Positions 23,053-29,754 of a stretch of DNA of 36,497 nt are shown here, one piece after another (within the stretch, counting starts at the first letter, position 1; the number at the start of each line of letters is the position of its first letter). The DNA is from an uncultured Vampirovibrio sp. GTDB taxonomy: Bacteria; Cyanobacteriota; Vampirovibrionia; Gastranaerophilales; Gastranaerophilaceae. The stretch lies in assembly GCA_910584405.1 (NCBI GenBank), contig CAJUAL010000017.1, positions 1 through 36,497 on the forward strand, in the 5' to 3' direction. The notes under the pieces were generated by a model. It was not told where the DNA came from, searched no databases, and saw nothing but the letters and a program-made list of their open reading frames with translations. The position numbers and the translations under genes are program-made.

Positions 23053-23481
23053 TTATTCTGCTTTTACTGTTACACCCATTGCTCGACATGAACCTGCAAT
23101 CATTTTTACTGCAGCTTCCATTGTTGTTGCATTCAAATCGTCCATTTTAATTTTAGCGATTTCTTCTAATTGTGCTCTTGTGATTTCAGCAACTTTGTCT
23201 TTGTTAGGTGCTGCTGAACCTTTTGAAAGGTTTAATGCTTTTTTAATCAATACAGGAGCCGGTGGTGATTTGATTATGAATGTAAAACTTTTGTCTTCGT
23301 AAACATCAATAACTACAGGGATAATATATCCTGCTTTGTCTTGAGTTTTAGCGTTGAACTGTTTACAAAAATCCATGATGTTAACACCATGTTGACCTAA
23401 TGCAGGACCAACAGGTGGTGACGGATTTGCTTTGCCTGCTTCGATTTGAAGCTTAATTTTTCCTACTACTTTTTTTGCCAT
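23053..23481 (-). CDS. rplK: 50S ribosomal protein L11
   Basis: 142 residues from the ATG at 23481 (MAKKVVGKIKLQIEAG), which has AAGGAG 6 nt upstream; an upstream in-frame extension is not L11-like. L11 sits at the GTPase-associated centre with 23S rRNA helices 43/44 and is the target of thiopeptides. N-domain: KANPSPPVGPALGQHGVNIM (17-36) with the conserved proline pair. C-domain: KTQDKAGYIIPV and TMEAAVKMIAGSCRAMGV. Spacer to nusG (~130 bp) is longer than usual and carries a palindromic repeat and another hairpin. Confidence 0.98.
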   Translation of the reverse strand: MAKKVVGKIKLQIEAGKANPSPPVGPALGQHGVNIMDFCKQFNAKTQDKAGYIIPVVIDVYEDKSFTFIIKSPPAPVLIKKALNLSKGSAAPNKDKVAEITRAQLEEIAKIKMDDLNATTMEAAVKMIAGSCRAMGVTVKAE

Positions 23482-23550
23482 TTTTTTCTCCTTTTGTGGT
23501 TCAATCGGGGGCGTCCCTTCCACATTTTGTACTTACGTTTTGTATACTTG

Positions 23551-23605
23551 TTTGCTAAATTTGATTTTAGCAAGTTATATGTAAACCCTGAAGCAAGTTC
23601 AGGGT
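23551..23605 (-). repeat. Palindromic repeat and hairpin between nusG and rplK
   Basis: CCCTGAA-5-TTCAGGG (hairpin 23585-23605) followed by TGAC matches the right half of the larger palindrome at 29.7 kb (CCCTGAA-5-TTCAGGGTGAC), so it is a small interspersed palindromic repeat. Next to it, TTGCTAAA-6-TTTTAGCAA (about 23551-23574) forms a second stem. Neither is followed by a T-run in the direction of the operon, so they probably do not terminate it but may modulate rplK expression. Confidence 0.55.
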
Positions 23606-23612
23606 GACATTT

Positions 23613-24251
23613 TTAAAGTTTATTAATTTGTTTATATTCCAATTCAACAGGCGTTTCACGACCGAAGATTGAAACATTTGCTCTAAGTTTTGATTTATCA
23701 GGGTAAACTTCGATAATATCAGCATCAAAGTCTGCAAACGGTCCTGAAATAATTCTGACTTTATCACCTGCTTTAACATCAAGTTCGATTTTTTCAACTT
23801 GAGATGTTGATCTGTGAAGAATCTTTTTAATTTCACTTTCTCTTGCAGGAATTGGTTTTTTAGCTGAGCCTACGAATTTTGTTACACCTGAAGTGTGTCT
23901 TACTACGTACCAGCTGTCTTCATCCATTATCATTTCAACTAAAACGTAGCCCGGGAAGATTTTTTCTTCTTTTTCCTGCTTTTTACCTGACTTCATTTGA
24001 GTTACGGTCTTTTGAGGAACTTCTATTCTGAAGATTTTATCACCCATGTTCATGTATTCGATACGTTTTTCAAGGTTTACTTTTACTTTGTTTTCGTATC
24101 CTGAATATGTATGAACGATGTACCATCTTTTTTGGTTTTTCTTAGCTTCTTTAGCTTCACGAGATGCTGTTTCTTCAGCTTCGGCTTGAGCTTGTTCTGC
24201 TAAGATATCCTCGTTTAATTGTTCTTCCATTGTTTTTTCTTCTTTAGTCAT
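23613..24251 (-). CDS. nusG: Transcription antitermination/elongation factor NusG
   Basis: 212 residues. The NGN domain (~41-150) binds RNA polymerase: RWYIVHTYSGYENKVKVNLE, then EKIFPGYVLVEM and WYVVRHTSGVTKFVG. The KOW domain (~158-212, KAGDKVRIISGPFADFDADI) contacts Rho or S10 in model species. A 40-residue acidic/Ala-rich N-terminal extension (EEQLNEDILAEQAQAEAEET) precedes the NGN domain and is longer than in E. coli. Start ATG follows AAAGGTGG by 4 nt. It lies 29 bp after secE in the conserved cluster. Confidence 0.97.
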   Translation of the reverse strand: MTKEEKTMEEQLNEDILAEQAQAEAEETASREAKEAKKNQKRWYIVHTYSGYENKVKVNLEKRIEYMNMGDKIFRIEVPQKTVTQMKSGKKQEKEEKIFPGYVLVEMIMDEDSWYVVRHTSGVTKFVGSAKKPIPARESEIKKILHRSTSQVEKIELDVKAGDKVRIISGPFADFDADIIEVYPDKSKLRANVSIFGRETPVELEYKQINKL

Positions 24252-24280
24252 AAGCCACCTTTATAATTTTAGTTAAAATT

Positions 24281-24472
24281 TTACTTAATAAGGCTAAGCA
24301 ATCCTTTAAATAAAAGATCCATTAAATATATTGCTACTGTGAAAACAAACACGATAACAATTACGGAAAAAGTTTCAAAGATTACTTGTCTTCTTTCCGG
24401 CCAGCTAACCTTACCCCATTCGGTTTTTACCCCTTTGAAGTATGTTTTTATTGCATCCAATGTGTTGTTCAT
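24281..24472 (-). CDS. secE: Preprotein translocase subunit SecE
   Basis: 63 residues, the short single-helix form usual outside enterobacteria. It has the amphipathic segment FKGVKTEWGKVSWPERRQVI (13-32) with the conserved K-x-x-W-P motif, then one transmembrane helix (~35-57, TFSVIVIVFVFTVAIYLMDL). It clamps SecY in the SecYEG channel driven by SecA, whose gene is at 33.2 kb. AAAGGA precedes the ATG. It sits between tRNA-Trp and nusG, the standard order. Confidence 0.96.
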   Translation of the reverse strand: MNNTLDAIKTYFKGVKTEWGKVSWPERRQVIFETFSVIVIVFVFTVAIYLMDLLFKGLLSLIK

Positions 24473-24503
24473 ATTTTGTAATCCTTTATTTTTGTTTTAA
24501 AAT

Positions 24504-24576
24504 CGCGCCCTGAAGGACTCGAACCCTCGACATCCGGTTTTGGAGACCGACGTTCTACCAACTGAACTAAGGACGC
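24504..24576 (-). tRNA. tRNA-Trp (CCA)
   Basis: 73 nt. Acceptor GCGTCCT / AGGGCGC, anticodon loop CTCCAAA between TCGGT and ACCGG giving anticodon CCA, T-arm GAGGG-TTCGAGT-CCTTC, discriminator G. The 3' CCA is not encoded. Position between rpmG and secE is the common bacterial arrangement. Confidence 0.96.
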
Positions 24577-24729
24577 CTGCGGGGGTTGCCCCCCTTTGTT
24601 TCCTTTTAGAAAAACTGTGCCTTGAATTTTGCTGTGCTCAGGTTAGGTATTCATTTCGCTTCGCTGCTATTCATTATAACCTTCGCACCTGACGGGACTT
24701 CGCTGACGCTTCGCCCTACGCAAAATTTG
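24577..24729. repeat. GC-rich repeat block between rpmG and tRNA-Trp
   Basis: It contains GGGGG-TTG-CCCCC (24581-24593), inverted arms TCAGGT/ACCTGA (24638-24643 and 24687-24692) enclosing two direct copies of TATTCATT 20 bp apart, and a 24691-24719 segment resembling the pilin-leader insertion at 10670-10698. GC is well above the flanks. It appears to be one or more interspersed palindromic elements inserted in an essential operon without a terminator-like T-run on the minus strand. Confidence 0.6.
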
Positions 24730-24897
24730 TTATTTAGTTTCTTTATGTGCAGTATGTTTTTGACATTTAGGACAGTATTTGTTTAATTCCATTCTTTCCT
24801 TAATGTTCTTTTTGTTTTTTGTTGTTGTGTAGTTTCTTTCTTTACATTCTTCACATGCTAGAACTACCATTCTGTCATTTTTTCCTTTGATACCCAT
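24730..24897 (-). CDS. rpmG: 50S ribosomal protein L33
   Basis: 55 residues: MGIKGKNDRMVVLACEECKE, then RNYTTTKNKKNIKERMELNK, then YCPKCQKHTAHKETK. The two CxxC pairs (CEEC and CPKC) make this the zinc-binding (C+) form, which some bacteria replace with a Cys-free paralogue under zinc limitation. Start ATG at 24897 with AAGGAA about 10 nt upstream; stop TAA at 24730. First gene of the rpmG-trnW-secE-nusG-rplK-rplA cluster. A 10-bp-arm inverted repeat lies in its leader. Confidence 0.97.
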   Translation of the reverse strand: MGIKGKNDRMVVLACEECKERNYTTTKNKKNIKERMELNKYCPKCQKHTAHKETK

Positions 24898-24942
24898 TTG
24901 TTTTATTTCCTTTTTATTTTATTAACTTGTTTCCTATTTAAA

Positions 24943-24967
24943 ATAGAATGTGCTGTACACATTCTAT
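24943..24967 (-). promoter_or_regulatory. Inverted repeat in the rpmG leader
   Basis: ATAGAATGTG - CTGTA - CACATTCTAT, perfect 10-bp arms, centred ~58 bp upstream of the rpmG ATG. There is no T-run after it on the minus strand, so it is not a terminator. It could be a repressor operator or an mRNA hairpin in the leader of the ribosomal operon. Candidate -10s (TATAAA, TATAAG) lie just upstream at about 24975-25000, which would put it in the transcript. Confidence 0.5.
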
Positions 24968-25040
24968 CTATTTCGGCTTATATCATGATTTTATATCAAA
25001 CAAAATAAATTGCAAACGAATTGTAAACAAATACTACAAG

Positions 25041-25083
25041 GGTAAAAATAAAAGCAGAGCCGGATGTTTTCGGGCTCTGCTTT
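25041..25083 (-). terminator. Intrinsic terminator after the coiled-coil gene
   Basis: On the minus strand AGCAGAGCC, an ~11-nt loop and GGCTCTGCT are followed by TTTATTTTTA, 17 bp past the stop of the coiled-coil protein gene. It separates the coaD-linked genes from the rpmG operon. Confidence 0.8.
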
Positions 25084-25099
25084 CTATTATTTTTTAAAC

Positions 25100-25657
25100 T
25101 TATCTTAATGGAGCTTGAGTTGAGTATTTACCTACAGAATCAGCCCTTAATTGTTCCATATAAATTTGTCCGTTTTTAACAACTTGCTGCAACTGAGTAA
25201 GGTTACCTTCAAGACTTGTTAATACTTGTTCTGCGTATAATTCCGCACCTTCTCTGATTTTCATTGCTTCATCCGTTGCTTGAAGTCTAATCTTATCAGC
25301 ATCTTGAAGTGCAAGATGTTTAATTCTTTCGCATTCTTCTTTAACTTCGTTGGTTATTCTTATACCTTCTCGTTCGATAGCTTTAATTTGATCAGATTCA
25401 GAAAGTTTTCTGTCAGCTTCTGCCTGAGCTTTTTGAATAATATCGGCAGCTTCTGCTTGAGCTTTGTTTTGAAGTCTTTCTTTATCTTTTATAAACACTC
25501 TTGCTTCCTGTACTTCAGTAGGAAGTGCCATATATATTCTATCAATTAATGTTTCAATTTCCTTTTTGTTTACTACGGTGTATTTTAATACAGAATAACC
25601 TTCATCTAAGGCTATTTCTAACATCTTTAGTAAATCATACACTCCATTTTGCGGCAT
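25100..25657 (-). CDS. Coiled-coil protein with one N-terminal coaD-linked module
   Basis: 185 residues, no named family assigned. Residues ~4-58 form a helical module (LLKMLEIALDEGYSVLKYTV, then VNKKEIETLIDRIYMALPTE, then VQEAR) that occurs twice in the preceding gene's product. Residues ~60-165 are a long charged coiled coil rich in Ala/Glu/Gln (AQAEAADIIQKAQAEADRKL), resembling ATP synthase b-subunit or DivIVA-like stalks. There is no membrane segment. Similar proteins, as I recall, occur in Cyanobacteria near coaD, fitting the lineage. It has its own strong promoter (25699-25727) and may form filaments or a scaffold; the role is unknown. Confidence 0.72.
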   Translation of the reverse strand: MPQNGVYDLLKMLEIALDEGYSVLKYTVVNKKEIETLIDRIYMALPTEVQEARVFIKDKERLQNKAQAEAADIIQKAQAEADRKLSESDQIKAIEREGIRITNEVKEECERIKHLALQDADKIRLQATDEAMKIREGAELYAEQVLTSLEGNLTQLQQVVKNGQIYMEQLRADSVGKYSTQAPLR

Positions 25658-25698
25658 GTCTAGTATCCCTTATCCCTTTCACATTTTGTAATATTAAT

Positions 25699-25727
25699 AT
25701 ATTACATAAGCAAAAATTAATTGTCAA
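25699..25727 (-). promoter_or_regulatory. Strong sigma70-type promoter
   Basis: On the minus strand a perfect -35 TTGACA (25727-25722), a 17-bp spacer and -10 TAATAT (25704-25699), about 42 bp upstream of the coiled-coil gene. This gives it expression independent of coaD. Confidence 0.7.
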
Positions 25728-25757
25728 ATAATATATATACATGAGTATTACATATGT

Positions 25758-26144
25758 TTACATGTTTTCAACTTCTTCAATATTTTTTACTGTAACAATT
25801 TCTGTCGGAATACTTGCATATATTTTGTCAAGTAGTTGTTCAAGTTCTTTAATGTTGACTATAACGTACTTTGCGATATGGAACCCGCTGTCAATATTTT
25901 TTTCAAGATTTTCAATGTTGTCAAAAAGTTGAGGGTTATTGTTTTTTTCTATTTTTATGTTTTTGTTTTTGAGATATTCTCTGGCATATTTTACATCGTC
26001 AGGAAGTGTGGCGTATAGTTCATTAATGATTTTTTCTACACCTTGTTTGTTTATTGCGGTGTAACCTTTGAAAATACTCAACGAATAGCTTTTATTAATT
26101 TGTTCTTCAAGATTTTTTAAGATATTAAATGTTGAAATTTTCAT
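25758..26144 (-). CDS. Small protein made of two copies of the coaD-linked module
   Basis: 128 residues from the ATG at 26144, which has AAGAAG upstream and starts 5 nt after the coaD stop. Two ~55-residue repeats make up most of it: FNILKNLEEQINKSYSLSIF followed by KGYTAINKQGVEKIINELYA, and IENLEKNIDSGFHIAKYVIV followed by NIKELEQLLDKIYASIPTE. The consensus is L-E-x-x-I...Y-x-x-h-N-x-x-x-h-E-x-h-h-x-x-h-Y-A-x-h-P. The first copy keeps the terminal AR of the downstream protein's module; the second ends TVKNI. No coiled coil follows, unlike the next gene. Co-transcribed with coaD. Function unknown, perhaps a binding partner of the 185-residue protein. Confidence 0.72.
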   Translation of the reverse strand: MKISTFNILKNLEEQINKSYSLSIFKGYTAINKQGVEKIINELYATLPDDVKYAREYLKNKNIKIEKNNNPQLFDNIENLEKNIDSGFHIAKYVIVNIKELEQLLDKIYASIPTEIVTVKNIEEVENM

Positions 26145-26148
26145 TAAA

Positions 26149-26622
26149 TTACTTCTTTCTTGATAGATATTCGTAAACCGCATCAGGCACAAATTTTGAG
26201 ATATCGCCGTTGTTAGCTAAGATTTCTTTTATGGTGCTTGATGATATGAAGTTATATTCGGGTTTTGTTGTCAGGAATACTGTTTTAACCTTGTCACATA
26301 GTGCGCTGTTTGTTTGTGAAAGTTGCATTTCGTATTCAAAATCAGATACGGCGCGAAGTCCGCGGATTAAAATTTCTGCTCTGTGTTTTTGTGCGTAATC
26401 TATTGTAAGTCCTTCAAATGCGTCAACTTCAACGTTATTAAGGTTTTTTATGCTTGCTTTAATTAATTCTACTCGTTTTTCAACAGGAAGGAACCCTTTT
26501 TTCTCTCCGTTGTGAGCTACTGCGATAATTACTTTGTCAAAAATTTCTGCTGCGTTTTGTAAAATATCTAAGTGTCCTTTTGTTACGGGGTCAAAGCTTC
26601 CCGGATATATTGCTATTTTCAT
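26149..26622 (-). CDS. coaD: Phosphopantetheine adenylyltransferase
   Basis: Penultimate step of coenzyme A synthesis, transferring AMP from ATP to 4'-phosphopantetheine. 157 residues, normal length for this hexameric nucleotidyltransferase. The T/H-x-G-H motif is in YPGSFDPVTKGHLDI (6-20, H17). RGLR at 88-91 and the ISSST-x-KEI motif at 126-134 complete the active site. ATG preceded by GAGG. A consensus promoter lies ~20 bp upstream. It is followed immediately by the two-module protein, so they share a transcript. Confidence 0.97.
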   Translation of the reverse strand: MKIAIYPGSFDPVTKGHLDILQNAAEIFDKVIIAVAHNGEKKGFLPVEKRVELIKASIKNLNNVEVDAFEGLTIDYAQKHRAEILIRGLRAVSDFEYEMQLSQTNSALCDKVKTVFLTTKPEYNFISSSTIKEILANNGDISKFVPDAVYEYLSRKK

Positions 26623-26642
26623 TGTGTCCTCTTTTCAGGTTG

Positions 26643-26671
26643 ATTATAATTTATTTTGAGTTTTTTTTCAA
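26643..26671 (-). promoter_or_regulatory. coaD promoter
   Basis: On the minus strand TTGAAA (26671-26666), 17-bp spacer, consensus TATAAT (26648-26643), about 20 bp before the coaD ATG. It is a good sigma70-type match with a short leader containing the Shine-Dalgarno. Confidence 0.7.
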
Positions 26672-26747
26672 CAGATTTGTTGTAGCAGTGTGTATTTTGG
26701 AGAAATTTGTAAAGTTATGTAACAACATGAATCGACTCGCGCAATTT

Positions 26748-26897
26748 TTGATATAAAAAATACTTTATTAGTATATAAGAACGATATATAAATTATTTTA
26801 TATATAAATTACTACCTTCTACTTTCTACCTACTAATCTTTACACGAGGAATTGTAAAAGATTCCAAGGAAGCTTCTATTACAGAAGCTTTTTTTTT
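26748..26897 (+). ncRNA. Candidate small RNA with its own promoter and terminator
   Basis: TTGATA (26748-26753), 18-bp spacer and TATATA (26772-26777) could be a promoter giving a start near 26784. A textbook intrinsic terminator follows: AAGCTTCT-5-AGAAGCTT (26870-26890), then a T9 run (26889-26897). No plus-strand reading frame of note lies between, so the ~110-nt transcript would be non-coding. It includes smaller stems (TATATAAA / TTTATATA, and GGAAT-8-ATTCC). It matches no RNA family I know. It is alternatively a terminator left from a lost gene. Confidence 0.4.
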
Positions 26898-27235
26898 GCG
26901 GATTTTGCGGACGGACGGAGCAAAGCGAGTCCGGGTAACGAACGGATTGAGCCGACAGGAGCGAAGCTCCGAAGGCGAAACGCCGTGAGCTGAAGCAAAA
27001 TCCAAGATGAGCCGCCGAGCAGAGCCGCGAGCGAAGCGAGAGGTGAACACGCGTCGGCAAGAGTGCTCGCCGCACGGGGTAATATGTTACCAACAGCATT
27101 GAATTTTGCAAAGTTGTTGTGCCGTTTTTGACGCAAGTGTGAACGGTGACGTTTCAGGCGAGGCGGGAAGGATTTTGCGGCTGGACGGGGCATTATGCTA
27201 CTAACTACCTTGCACTTTGTGAGGTCACGTACTCT
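26898..27235. repeat. GC-rich block of short hairpins and degenerate repeats
   Basis: This is much richer in GC than the rest of the window. Small perfect hairpins follow one another: GGAC-12-GTCC (26913-26932), GGAGC-GAA-GCTCC (26958-26970), GGCG-AAA-CGCC (26974-26984), GGTAA-TATG-TTACC (27078-27091). GATTTTGCGG occurs at 26901 and 27171, and ACGGGG-x-A-x-TATG-x-TAC-x-AAC recurs at a 111-bp offset (27073 and 27184). All three minus-strand frames are open, as expected of GC-rich non-coding DNA, and no gene is called. It looks like an interspersed REP/MITE-type cluster upstream of a pilin gene. Confidence 0.6.
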
Positions 27236-27314
27236 GCGAGGATGCCTGCCGTAGTTTTATGTTTAATTTGACATTGTATTTGTAATTTTATATAATCGGG
27301 GAAGGGGGTAATAG

Positions 27315-28030
27315 ATGCTGAATTTGAACAATAATGATGAATTTCGGGGGGGGATACTCCTTTTAGGTTTATTATAAGCCGTTTTCGGGCTTTTACTCTT
27401 GCGGAAGTATTAATTACTTTAGCAATAATTGGAGTTGTTTCGGTATTAACATTGCCGAGCATTATTACAAAATGCGAGAAGATTGTTACTGTTAATAAGG
27501 TAAAATCCGGGTATGCTATATTCTCGGGTGCTGTCAGAATGTCGGTTAATGATAATGGGGAAATTTCGGGTTGGGATTTTAGTTTATCTGATGATGAATT
27601 TTTAGAAAAATATCTGTTACCGTATCTTACTGGAGTATCAAAATCCAAGTTATCCCAAATGACTACTTTAGCAAACAGTTATTATCTTTTTTGGGCAAAT
27701 CCTTCAACATCGACCTGTTATATTTTGCCAAATGGTATTCAATTCCGAATAGGAGGAACTGCATATGGCTACAAGCTTCTTGTTATTGATATAAACGGAA
27801 CAAGGAAGCCGAATTTGGTAGGGCGTGACGGGTTTATGTTTAAGTTTGAACCTGATAAAAATAGGTTTGCACCAATTGGGCAAGGGTTGACAAGGCAAAA
27901 ATTAGTTACGGATGGATTTTCTGCTTGTGCAAAAAATATAAGTTGGTGGAATGTTCATTATGCAGGAGAGTATTGTGCAGCTTTAATGATGCATGACGGT
28001 TGGAAAATTCGTGATGATTATCCTTGGTGA
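27315..28030 (+). pseudogene. Pilin/pseudopilin-like gene, out of frame at a G8 tract (phase-variable or broken)
   Basis: The pilin frame reads RFRA|FTLAEVLITLAIIGV and VSVLTLPSII from about 27380 on, a normal class III prepilin core, and ends GWKIRDDYPW at 28030. No start codon exists in that frame: it is closed by TGA at 27338. The ATG at 27315, which has a good AAGGGGG Shine-Dalgarno, runs through eight G (27346-27353) in another frame and stops early. With nine G it would read MLNLNNNDEFRGGDTPFRFI, then ISRFRA|FTLAE, a 26-residue leader with E at +5 and a 238-residue protein. With seven G an ATG at 27334 or 27337 would join. The body has no other disruption and is paralogous to the pilin at 9.9 kb. 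This could be slipped-strand phase variation, a mutation or a sequencing error. Confidence 0.75.
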
Positions 28031-28038
28031 TTTTAGTC

Positions 28039-28067
28039 TTGAAATTCGGTTATGTTCTTGATAAAAT
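28039..28067 (+). promoter_or_regulatory. gpmI promoter
   Basis: TTGAAA (28039-28044), 17-bp spacer, TAAAAT (28062-28067), 35 bp before the gpmI ATG. The leader carries the AAGAAGGGA Shine-Dalgarno. Confidence 0.55.
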
Positions 28068-28102
28068 CCTGCTAACCTGTAGTTAGAAAGAAGGGACATA
28101 AA

Positions 28103-29641
28103 ATGACTAATAGAGTATTGTTATGTATTATGGACGGTTGGGGAATCTCAACAGGTTCTGAAAAATATGATGCAACCAAGCTTGCACACCCTGTTAATGT
28201 GCCAAGATTGGAAAAAGAAGAAAAATTTATCAAGATTAAAGCTGATGGTGAAAATGTAGGTTTGCCTGAAGGTCAAATGGGTAATTCTGAAGTCGGACAC
28301 TTGAATTTAGGTGCCGGCAGAATTGTTTATCAGGATTTATCTAAAATTAATAATGCGATAAAAGACGGTTCATTTTTTACAAACGAAAGATTTTTAAATG
28401 CAATCGAACATGCTAAGAAAAATGATTCAGCATTACATATTTACGGGCTTGTATCTACAGGCGGTGTGCATTCATCTTTAGACCATGTATTAGCACTTAT
28501 CAAAATGGCTGCTGATAACGGTTTAACAAAGGTTTATGTACACGGATTTTTAGACGGTCGTGATACTCCGCCTTCAAGTGCTTGTGAATATTTACAAATA
28601 GTTGAAGATGAGTTGAAAAAATACAATCTTCCTCCTGTTGCAACAATTATCGGACGTTATTACATTATGGATAGAGATAATCGTTGGGATAGGGTTGAAA
28701 AAGGTTACAACGCTTTATTGCTGGGTGAAGGCGAACATGCTCCGACTTCGGTTGAAGGTGTTAAACAGTCTTACGCAAAAGGTGAAACCGATGAGTTTGT
28801 TTTACCGACTGTTATCGGCGATGAAGAAGCTGTTAATGCAAGCAGAATCCACGATAATGATTCAATAATTTTCTTTAACTACCGTCCTGACAGAGCAAGA
28901 GAAATTACTAAAGCAATCAATTTTGCTGATTTTGACGGATTTGACAGAAAGAAAGTTCTTAAAAATATCTTGTACACTACAATGACAAGTTATGAAGCAA
29001 CTTTCACTTTCCCTGTTGCTTTTCCTAAAGAAAGAATGGTTAATATTTTAGGCGATGTTTTGGAAGCTAATGGAATTAATCAATTCAGAACTGCCGAAAC
29101 AGAAAAATATGCTCACGTAACATTCTTCTTTAACGGCGGAATTGATGAACCGCAGCCTCACGAAACACGTGTTCTTGTAGCATCTCCAAAAGTTGCAACT
29201 TACGATTTGCAGCCTGAAATGAGTGCTCCTGAAGTTTGCGAAAACGTATTAAAAGCAATTGATGATCCTAAATATCAATTTATTTTAATAAACTTTGCCA
29301 ACCCTGACATGGTTGGTCATACAGGTGTTATTGAAGCTGCAACAAAGGCTTGTAAAGTAGTTGATGAATGTGTCGGAAAAATTGCCGATGCTTGCAAAGA
29401 ACATGGTATTGTAATGTTGCTAACGGCAGATCATGGTAATTCAGAAACCATGGTTGATGAATCAACAGGTAAACCGCAAACTGCGCATACAACAAATGAA
29501 GTTCCGTTTGTATTAATTAATGCTCCTCAAGGAACGGAATTAAGACAAACAGGTGCATTGTGTGATGTTGCACCTACAGTATTGCAGTTGTTCGGTATTG
29601 AACAGCCAAAAGAAATGACAGGTAAGTCATTAATTAAGTAA
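28103..29641 (+). CDS. gpmI: 2,3-Bisphosphoglycerate-independent phosphoglycerate mutase
   Basis: Interconverts 3- and 2-phosphoglycerate through a phosphoserine intermediate, with two Mn ions; feeds enolase. 512 residues, full length. Metal ligand D11 and MDGWGIS are at the N-terminus. The nucleophile is S62 in GNSEVGHLNLGAG (60-72). VHGFLDGRDTPP, the YRPDRAREI segment and the C-terminal LTADHGNSETM with AHTTNEVPF complete the alkaline-phosphatase-type active site. Own promoter and Shine-Dalgarno. The SNF2 gene follows after 113 bp that contain a palindromic repeat. Confidence 0.98.
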   Translation: MTNRVLLCIMDGWGISTGSEKYDATKLAHPVNVPRLEKEEKFIKIKADGENVGLPEGQMGNSEVGHLNLGAGRIVYQDLSKINNAIKDGSFFTNERFLNAIEHAKKNDSALHIYGLVSTGGVHSSLDHVLALIKMAADNGLTKVYVHGFLDGRDTPPSSACEYLQIVEDELKKYNLPPVATIIGRYYIMDRDNRWDRVEKGYNALLLGEGEHAPTSVEGVKQSYAKGETDEFVLPTVIGDEEAVNASRIHDNDSIIFFNYRPDRAREITKAINFADFDGFDRKKVLKNILYTTMTSYEATFTFPVAFPKERMVNILGDVLEANGINQFRTAETEKYAHVTFFFNGGIDEPQPHETRVLVASPKVATYDLQPEMSAPEVCENVLKAIDDPKYQFILINFANPDMVGHTGVIEAATKACKVVDECVGKIADACKEHGIVMLLTADHGNSETMVDESTGKPQTAHTTNEVPFVLINAPQGTELRQTGALCDVAPTVLQLFGIEQPKEMTGKSLIK

Positions 29642-29658
29642 AATAGTTTAAATTTATA

Positions 29659-29732
29659 GTCACTCCGGGCTTAGACCCGGAGTCTATCAATTTTATTAGC
29701 ATTGATAGACCCTGAATCAGGTTCAGGGTGAC
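29659..29732. repeat. Composite palindromic repeat between gpmI and the SNF2 gene
   Basis: Outer ends GTCAC...GTGAC. Inside are CTCCGGG-5-CCCGGAG, TCTATCAAT-9-ATTGATAGA and CCCTGAA-5-TTCAGGG, which can fold into a large cruciform. The right part also occurs between nusG and rplK (23585). CCCTGAA...TTCAGGGTGAC-type palindromes are widespread interspersed repeats in bacteria. There is no adjacent T-run, so it may not stop read-through into the next gene. Confidence 0.7.
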
Positions 29733-29754
29733 CCTGTAAAAATAAGGTAAAAGT

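Noticed and set aside
26849..26890. AAGGAAGC stretch suggestive of SRP RNA
   Set aside because: The conserved SRP S-domain (asymmetric loop with GGAAGGAAGCAGCC context) is not present; only a simple terminator stem is seen.
26826..27193. Three overlapping minus-strand open frames in the GC-rich block
   Set aside because: All three frames are open together, as expected from high GC and few stops. None has a start signal, and the DNA is made of hairpins and repeats.
27205..27648. Minus-strand open frame of 147 codons opposite the second pilin
   Set aside because: The plus-strand frame has a clear pilin core and the conserved GWKI.DYPW end, so this is its shadow.
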